28,238 bases of DNA, taken from assembly GCA_023388715.1 (NCBI GenBank), contig JAEWFT010000010.1:1-28238 (forward strand), written 5' to 3'. Position numbers and translations under genes: made by a program. The notes beneath the pieces were generated by a model. The model was not told the origin of the DNA. It did no database searches and saw nothing but the letters and a program-made list of their open reading frames with translations. How positions within the stretch are numbered: position 1 is the stretch's first letter; each line of letters opens with the position of its first letter. This DNA is from Pseudomonadota bacterium. GTDB lineage: Bacteria > Pseudomonadota > Gammaproteobacteria > Xanthomonadales > Xanthomonadaceae. This document shows positions 23,918 through 28,238 of the stretch, one piece after another.

Positions 23918-25501
23918 TCAGGCCGCCTTCGCCTCGGCCGGCGCGCTGGTGCGGATCAGGTGGTCGAAGGCGGACAGCGCGGCGGTCGAGCCCGCGCCCA
24001 TCGCGATCACGATCTGCTTGAACGGAACGGTGGTCGCGTCGCCGGCGGCGAATACGCCCGGCAGGCTGGTCTGCCCCTTCTCGTCGATCACGATCTCGCC
24101 GCGATTGGACAGCTGCACGCTGCCCTTGAGCCATTCGGTGTTGGGCAGCAGGCCGATCTGCACGAACACGCCGGCCAGCTCCACCTGCCGGGCCTCGCCG
24201 GACACGCGGTCGGTGTACTTGAGCGCCGCCAGCTTGCCGTTCTCGCCCACCATCTCGGTGGTCTGCGCGTTGAGGTGGACCTCGGTGTTGGGCAGACTGG
24301 CCAGCTTGCGCTGCAGCACCTGGTCGGCGCGCAGCTTGCCGTCGAACTCGAGCACGGTGACGTGCTCGACCACGCCGGCCAGGTCGATCGCCGCCTCGAT
24401 GCCCGAGTTGCCGCCACCGATCACCGCCACCTTCTTGCCCTTGAACAGCGGGCCATCGCAATGCGGGCAATAGGTCACGCCCTTGTTGCGCAGCTCCTGC
24501 TCGCCGGGCACGCCGGTCTGGCGCCAGCGCGCGCCGGGCGCCAGGATCACGGTCCTGGCCCGCAGGGTGGCGCCGCTTTCCAGTTCGACCCCGACCAGGC
24601 CGCCGTCGCCCGAGGCAGGCAAGAGCTTGCTTGCGCGCTGGTTGGTCATCACGTCCACGCCGTAGTGGCGCACGTGCGCCTCGAGCTCGGCGCCCAGCTT
24701 CGGGCCTTCGGTGTACTCGACCGACGGGAAGTTCTCGATCGCCATGGTGTCCATCACCTGGCCGCCGAAGCGTTCGGCCACGATGCCGGTGCTGATGCCC
24801 TTGCGCGCGGCATAGATCGCCGCTGCCGCGCCGGCCGGGCCGCCGCCCACGATCAATACGTCGAACGCGTCCTTGTGCTTCAGCGCCTCGGCGGCGCGGC
24901 TGGCGGCGCCGGTATCCAGCTTGGCCACGATCTGCTCGATGCTCATGCGGCCGGCATCGAATTCGGCGCCGTTGAGGTGGATGGTCGGCACCGACAGGAT
25001 TTCCTTCGCCTCGACCTCGGCCTGGAACAGCGCGCCGTCGATCGCGATGTGGCGGATGCGCGGGTTGAGCACGCTCATCGCGTTGAGCGCCTGCACCGTG
25101 TCCGGGCAGCTCTGGCAATGCAGCGACATGAAGGTCTCGAAGGCGTAGTCGCCCTGGAGCGCGCGGACCTGCTCGGCCAGCGCCTCGTCGATCTTCACCG
25201 GGTGGCCACCGACCTGCAGCAGCGCCAGCACCAGCGAGGTGAACTCGTGCCCCAGCGGGATCGCCGCGAAACGCACCTCGATGTCGCTGCCGTCGCGGCG
25301 GATCGCGAACGACGGACGGCGCACGTCGGCGCCATCCAGCGCCGCGCGGCTGATCTTCGGCGACATCGACGCGATCTGCTCCAGCAGGGCGTTCAGTTCG
25401 CTCGAGGCTTCGCTGTCGTCGAGCGCGGCGGCAAGGGTGATCGGGTGCTGCAGCTTCTCCAGCAGGCTGGACAATTGCGTGGCGAGATCGGCATCCAACA
25501 T
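23918..25501 (-). CDS. ahpF: Alkyl hydroperoxide reductase flavoprotein subunit AhpF
   Basis: The 527-residue FAD enzyme passes electrons from NADH to AhpC. Its N-terminal tandem thioredoxin-fold domain holds Cys129-Cys132 (HCQSC), and its thioredoxin-reductase-like body has FAD motif VGGGPAGAAAA (218-228), redox Cys345-Cys348 (CPHC) and NADH motif GGGNSG (362-367). All four cysteine positions equal those of E. coli AhpF. A strong Shine-Dalgarno AAGGAG lies seven bases before the ATG at 25501. It is 145 bases downstream of ahpC across a hairpin-rich gap, and oxyR follows by one base. Confidence 0.98.
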   Translation of the reverse strand: MLDADLATQLSSLLEKLQHPITLAAALDDSEASSELNALLEQIASMSPKISRAALDGADVRRPSFAIRRDGSDIEVRFAAIPLGHEFTSLVLALLQVGGHPVKIDEALAEQVRALQGDYAFETFMSLHCQSCPDTVQALNAMSVLNPRIRHIAIDGALFQAEVEAKEILSVPTIHLNGAEFDAGRMSIEQIVAKLDTGAASRAAEALKHKDAFDVLIVGGGPAGAAAAIYAARKGISTGIVAERFGGQVMDTMAIENFPSVEYTEGPKLGAELEAHVRHYGVDVMTNQRASKLLPASGDGGLVGVELESGATLRARTVILAPGARWRQTGVPGEQELRNKGVTYCPHCDGPLFKGKKVAVIGGGNSGIEAAIDLAGVVEHVTVLEFDGKLRADQVLQRKLASLPNTEVHLNAQTTEMVGENGKLAALKYTDRVSGEARQVELAGVFVQIGLLPNTEWLKGSVQLSNRGEIVIDEKGQTSLPGVFAAGDATTVPFKQIVIAMGAGSTAALSAFDHLIRTSAPAEAKAA

Positions 25502-25506
25502 GGCGG

Positions 25507-25512
25507 ACTCCT
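25507..25512 (-). promoter_or_regulatory. Approximate position of strong ahpF ribosome binding site
   Basis: On the minus strand AAGGAG precedes the ahpF ATG by about six to seven bases. It is one of the few consensus Shine-Dalgarno sequences in this window and fixes the ahpF start. Confidence 0.7.
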
Positions 25513-25564
25513 TTCAACGGGCAAGGGGAGGGCGTCCCGCGCGTGGCGGGCGTGGGAAGAGGGC

Positions 25565-25604
25565 TGGGAGCAGGCCGCCGCGTGTTGGCGTCGGGCTGCT
25601 CCCA
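25565..25604. repeat. Inverted repeat with 9-bp arms between ahpC and ahpF
   Basis: TGGGAGCAG (25565-25573) and CTGCTCCCA (25596-25604) are perfect inverted arms around a 22-base loop. The right arm shares bases 25600-25604 with the next hairpin, so the two structures exclude one another in RNA or single-stranded DNA. No U-tract follows on the minus-strand transcript. Confidence 0.6.
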
Positions 25605-25632
25605 ACCCCCTCCGCATGGGGAGGGGGTGGGA
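25600..25632. repeat. Strong GC hairpin after ahpC
   Basis: CCCCCTCC (25606-25613) pairs with GGAGGGGG (25620-25627) around GCATGG. The stem extends through A605-T628 and, past a bulged A604, C603-G629, C602-G630, C601-G631 and T600-A632. It lies 14 bases beyond the ahpC stop on the minus strand. It resembles small palindromic repeats scattered in GC-rich proteobacterial genomes; without a U-run it is not a classical intrinsic terminator, but it could protect the ahpC 3' end. Confidence 0.6.
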
Positions 25633-25646
25633 ACGCGGATGCCGGC

Positions 25647-26210
25647 TCAGATCTTGCCGACCAGGTCCAGCGACGGCTTCAGGGTCTTGTCGCCTTCCTT
25701 CCACTTGGCCGGGCACACTTCGTTGGGGTGCTCGGCCACGTACTTGGCGGCCTTGAGCTTGCGCACGGTCTCGGTGACGTCGCGCGCGATCGCGTTGTCG
25801 TGCACTTCCATCGTCTTGATGGTGCCGCTCGGGTCGATCACGAAGGTGCCGCGCAGGGCCAGGCCTTCATCGTCGATGTGCACGTCGAAGGCGCGGGTCA
25901 GCTTGTGGGTCGGGTCGCCGACCAGCGCGAACTTCGCCTTGCCCACCGCTTGCGAGGTCTCGTGCCACACCTTGTGGCTGAAATGGGTGTCGGTGGTGAC
26001 GATGAAGACCTGCGCGCCCAGCTTCTCGAACTCGCCGTAATGGTCGGCGGCGTCCTCGATCTCGGTCGGGCAGTTGAAGGTGAAGGCGGCCGGCATGAAG
26101 ATCAGCACGGACCACTTGCCCTGCAGGTCCTTCTCGGTGACTTCGATGAACTCGCCGTTGCGGAAGGCATTGGCCTTGAACGGCTGGACTTGGGTATTGA
26201 TCAGGGACAT
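25647..26210 (-). CDS. ahpC: Alkyl hydroperoxide reductase peroxiredoxin AhpC
   Basis: The 187-residue typical 2-Cys peroxiredoxin reduces H2O2, organic peroxides and peroxynitrite and is recycled by AhpF. The peroxidatic cysteine is Cys47 in FTFNCPTE, the resolving cysteine Cys166 in EVCPAKWKEG, and the C-terminus DLVGKI matches E. coli AhpC. The GGTG-type substitution GDPTHKL precedes the catalytic Arg region. AGAGGA lies about nine bases upstream of the ATG. Its promoter carries an OxyR-type half-site array. The following hairpins may make ahpC mRNA more abundant than ahpF-oxyR mRNA, as expected from the protein ratio. Confidence 0.98.
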   Translation of the reverse strand: MSLINTQVQPFKANAFRNGEFIEVTEKDLQGKWSVLIFMPAAFTFNCPTEIEDAADHYGEFEKLGAQVFIVTTDTHFSHKVWHETSQAVGKAKFALVGDPTHKLTRAFDVHIDDEGLALRGTFVIDPSGTIKTMEVHDNAIARDVTETVRKLKAAKYVAEHPNEVCPAKWKEGDKTLKPSLDLVGKI

Positions 26211-26285
26211 CGGTGGATTCCTCTGTGGGTGGAAAGTGGCGCCGGATCCGCGGCGTGCAGCAACAATACGTCCAGCCTATCAATT

Positions 26286-26314
26286 ATTGAAGTTTATTGT
26301 TTTTATCCTATCAA
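26286..26314 (-). promoter_or_regulatory. Predicted ahpC promoter (-35 TTGATA, -10 TTCAAT)
   Basis: On the minus strand TTGATA (26314-26309, 5 of 6 to TTGACA) and TTCAAT (26291-26286, 4 of 6 to TATAAT) are separated by 17 bases. Transcription would begin near 26279, leaving a leader of about 69 bases. The region is AT-rich against a very GC-rich background, and the OxyR core abuts the -35 as in OxyR-activated promoters. Confidence 0.6.
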
Positions 26315-26334
26315 TAGGATTCGCCTATCTATAG
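26303..26334. promoter_or_regulatory. Predicted OxyR binding site
   Basis: The core ATAG-N7-CTAT (26314-26328) exactly matches half of the E. coli OxyR motif ATAG-N7-CTAT-N7-ATAG-N7-CTAT, and the arms extend to ATAGG/CCTAT. A third half-site TTAT (26303-26306; 3 of 4) sits at the correct N7 spacing on the ahpC side. The fourth is not recognisable. Additional CTAT (26308-26311) and ATAG (26331-26334) copies flank the core out of register. Autogenous peroxide control of ahpC, and through readthrough of ahpF and oxyR, is the natural reading. Confidence 0.65.
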
Positions 26335-26358
26335 CGCAGATGCGAGGCCGCCACGAAT

Positions 26359-26364
26359 TACCAT
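26359..26364 (+). promoter_or_regulatory. Candidate -10 box giving a leaderless prmC mRNA
   Basis: TACCAT (4 of 6) is followed by GCGCAG and the prmC GTG at 26371, placing +1 on the G of GTG. An ATG at 26363 in the same place hits a stop after three codons, so it cannot be the gene start. No -35 is evident. Confidence 0.3.
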
Positions 26365-26370
26365 GCGCAG

Positions 26371-27201
26371 GTGACGGCAACCCCCACCCCCGAAGGCCTG
26401 CTGGCGAGCGCACGGACGGCCATCGATGCCGAAGACGCCGCGATCCTGCTCGCGCATGCACTCGGGCGCAGCCGCGGCTGGCTGTTTGCCCATGCAACCG
26501 ATCCGGTGGACGCGCAGGCGGGGGAACGCTTCCGGGAGCTGGTGCGGGCGCGCGCCAGCGGTGAGCCGGTCGCCTACCTGGTCGGCCACCAGGGCTTCTG
26601 GTCGCTGGAACTGGCGGTCAGCCCGGCCACCCTGATCCCGCGTCCGGAAACCGAGCGCCTGGTGGAGCTCGCGTTGGAACGGCTTCCGATCAACACCGAG
26701 CTGCGGATTGCCGACCTCGGCACCGGCAGCGGCGCGATCGCGCTGGCCCTGGCCAGGGAGCGGCCGGCGGCAAGCGTGGTGGCGACCGACGCCAGTGCCG
26801 ACGCGCTCCAGATCGCGCGCGCCAACGCGCTGCGCAACCGCATCGGCAATGTCGAGTTCCGCCACGGCGACTGGCTGGCGCCGCTCGCGGGCGAACGCTG
26901 CGCGCTGATCGCCAGCAACCCGCCGTACATCGCGCTGGGCGATGCGCACCTGGCGCAGGGTGACCTGCGCTTCGAGCCGGCGATGGCGCTTTCCTCCGGG
27001 CCCGACGGGCTGGACGCGCTGCGCACGATCGCGCGCGACGCCCCCGCCTGCCTGCTGCCCCGAGGCTGGCTGCTGCTCGAACACGGCTGGGAGCAGGGCG
27101 AAGCGGTGCGTGCGCTGCTCAACGCGGCAGGCTTCGTCGAGGTCGCCACCGCGCGCGACCTGGAGCAGCGCGAGCGCATCTCGCTGGGGCGCCGCCCGTA
27201 G
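26371..27201 (+). CDS. prmC: Release factor glutamine (N5) methyltransferase
   Basis: The 276-residue SAM-dependent enzyme methylates the Gln of the GGQ loop in release factors RF1 and RF2. It has the N-terminal five-helix domain, then IPRPETERLVELAL, the SAM motif DLGTGSGAIALALA, and the catalytic NPPYI motif, followed by EPAMALSSGPDGLDALR, all family hallmarks. The start is GTG at 26371: it gives the usual length and N-terminus, and the only nearby ATG (26363) is out of frame with an immediate stop. It diverges from ahpC across a 160-base gap that holds the OxyR site. Confidence 0.95.
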   Translation: MTATPTPEGLLASARTAIDAEDAAILLAHALGRSRGWLFAHATDPVDAQAGERFRELVRARASGEPVAYLVGHQGFWSLELAVSPATLIPRPETERLVELALERLPINTELRIADLGTGSGAIALALARERPAASVVATDASADALQIARANALRNRIGNVEFRHGDWLAPLAGERCALIASNPPYIALGDAHLAQGDLRFEPAMALSSGPDGLDALRTIARDAPACLLPRGWLLLEHGWEQGEAVRALLNAAGFVEVATARDLEQRERISLGRRP

Positions 27202-27231
27202 CGCGGGGCCAAGGCGCCCGAACGCCCGCAC

Positions 27232-27237
27232 TACACT
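27232..27237 (+). promoter_or_regulatory. Candidate -10 box upstream of pip
   Basis: TACACT (4 of 6) lies in the 66-base gap between prmC and pip and would give a leader of about 24 bases, similar in layout to the TACAAT box before lgt. The -35 is not recognisable. Confidence 0.25.
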
Positions 27238-27267
27238 ATGCGGCCCACAACGCACGGGTGTTCCGCC

Positions 27268-28212
27268 ATGCGCACGTTGTATCCCGAGATCGCTCCCTAC
27301 GAAACCGGCACCCTTGAGGTCGATGGCCGCCATACCCTCTACTGGGAGCAGTGCGGCAACCCCGACGGCAAGCCGGTGGTCCTGCTGCACGGCGGCCCCG
27401 GCGCCGGCTGCAGCGACAACATGCGCCGCTTCCATGACCCGGCGAAGTACCGGATCGTGCTGTTCGACCAGCGCGGCGCCGGCCGCAGCACGCCGCATGC
27501 GGACCTCGTCGACAACACCACCTTCGACCTCGTGGCGGACATCGAGAAGTTGCGCGCGCACCTTGGCATCGCGCGCTGGCAGGTGTTCGGCGGCAGCTGG
27601 GGCTCGACCCTTGCGCTGGCCTACGCCCAGGCGCACCCGCAGCGCGTCACCGAGCTGGTCCTGCGCGGCATCTTCATGCTGCGCCGCTGGGAACTGGAGT
27701 GGTTCTACCAGGAAGGCGCCTCGCGGCTGTTCCCGGATGCGTGGCAGCACTACATCGCCGCGATCCCGCCGGTGGAGCGCCACGACCTGATCTCCGCCTT
27801 CCATCGCCGCCTCACCTCGGACGATCCGCAGGTGCGGCTGGACGCGGCGCGGGCGTGGGCGATCTGGGAGGGCGGCACCAGCTACCTGCACGTGCCCGCC
27901 GACTACGCGGACACCCATGGCGACGCCGAGTTCGCGCTGGCGTTCGCGCGGATCGAGAACCACTACTTCGTGCACAGCGGTTTCTTCGAGGTCGACGACC
28001 AGCTGCTGCGCGATGCCGGGAAGATCGCCGACATCCCCGGCGTGATCGTCCACGGGCGCTACGACGTGGTCTGCCCGGTCCAGAACGCCTGGGACCTGCA
28101 CAAGGCGTGGTCGAAGGCGGAGCTGGTGGTCACCCCGGCGTCGGGCCATTCGGCCTTCGAGGCCGAGACGGTGGACGCGCTGGTCGCGGCGACCGACCGC
28201 TTCGCCGGCTGA
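27268..28212 (+). CDS. pip: Proline iminopeptidase
   Basis: The 314-residue alpha/beta-hydrolase removes N-terminal proline from peptides (peptidase family S33). The oxyanion segment HGGPGAG is at 41-47, the nucleophile Ser110 in GGSWGS, Asp266 in HGRYD and His294 in SGHSAF; these numbers equal the catalytic residues reported for the Xanthomonas enzyme. FDQRGAGRSTPH and the helical cap domain (about 135-240, with the ENHYF motif) are intact. I chose the second ATG, 27268, because MRTLYPEI is the family N-terminus; the ATG at 27238 adds ten unmatched residues and sits in the promoter-like gap. The gene ends 26 bases before the window edge. Confidence 0.96.
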   Translation: MRTLYPEIAPYETGTLEVDGRHTLYWEQCGNPDGKPVVLLHGGPGAGCSDNMRRFHDPAKYRIVLFDQRGAGRSTPHADLVDNTTFDLVADIEKLRAHLGIARWQVFGGSWGSTLALAYAQAHPQRVTELVLRGIFMLRRWELEWFYQEGASRLFPDAWQHYIAAIPPVERHDLISAFHRRLTSDDPQVRLDAARAWAIWEGGTSYLHVPADYADTHGDAEFALAFARIENHYFVHSGFFEVDDQLLRDAGKIADIPGVIVHGRYDVVCPVQNAWDLHKAWSKAELVVTPASGHSAFEAETVDALVAATDRFAG

Positions 28213-28238
28213 CCCGCCGGCCGCTCAGGCGCCCGGGG

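Noticed and set aside
25600..25632. Rho-independent terminator for ahpC
   Set aside because: The stem is strong but the minus-strand transcript continues GAGCAGCCCG without a U-run, so it is listed as a hairpin repeat instead.
23660..25756. 698-codon plus-strand open frame opposite ahpF
   Set aside because: Shadow frame in high-GC DNA; it crosses the ahpC-ahpF gap and shows no recognisable domain, whereas ahpF is intact.
26329..28149. 606-codon minus-strand open frame opposite prmC and pip
   Set aside because: It spans two complete plus-strand genes and an intergenic gap, and has the Arg/Gln/Val-rich composition of a shadow.

Overview
This is a gene-dense, very GC-rich stretch of a gammaproteobacterial chromosome. 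It most resembles Xanthomonadaceae (the Lysobacter, Luteimonas, Thermomonas or Xanthomonas side). The reasons are the ahpC-ahpF-oxyR arrangement, the proline iminopeptidase whose catalytic residues fall at Ser110/Asp266/His294, the LptD and AhpC sequence types, and frequent GTG starts. I count 29 protein genes. I see no tRNA, rRNA, CRISPR, insertion sequence, prophage or integrase, and no gene-free stretch longer than about 160 bases. The genus is an inference; I could run no search.

Layout, left to right. (1) Bases 1-1461 (+): two overlapping TPM-domain genes, the first cut by the left edge. (2) 1502-3689 (+): lgt-thyA-folA, joined by 1-4 base stop/start overlaps. (3) 10442-3674 (-): the envelope and maintenance operon lptD-surA-pdxA-rsmA-apaG-apaH, in the same order as in Escherichia coli, with folA convergent at its end as in E. 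coli. (4) 10573-10977 (+): msrB, divergent from lptD. (5) 13037-10984 (-): a three-gene operon of a DUF6580 membrane protein, a PduO-type cobalamin adenosyltransferase and an HDAC-like deacetylase. (6) 13079-15507 (+): two UbiH-family ubiquinone hydroxylases. (7) 18901-15508 (-): glnS, a nucleoside deaminase and rlmM. (8) 18976-22983 (+): a DUF2007 protein, an EamA transporter, msrA and a large GT-C glycosyltransferase-like membrane protein with a C-terminal helical-repeat region. (9) 26210-23011 (-): the peroxide-defence genes ahpC, ahpF and oxyR, preceded by an AT-rich promoter with a clear OxyR half-site array. (10) 26371-28212 (+): prmC and pip.

Most genes are core housekeeping: folate and dTMP synthesis, lipoprotein and LPS assembly, rRNA and release-factor methylation, ubiquinone, and oxidative-damage repair by MsrA/MsrB/AhpCF/OxyR. 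I found no obvious new defence or mobile system. The points most worth a second look are the DUF6580-adenosyltransferase-deacetylase operon, the two competing hairpins between ahpC and ahpF, a recurring TANNAT-N6-start-codon arrangement that predicts leaderless mRNAs, the GT-C/repeat protein of unknown acceptor, the Arg/Pro-rich tail of ApaH, and an MsrB without the usual resolving cysteine.
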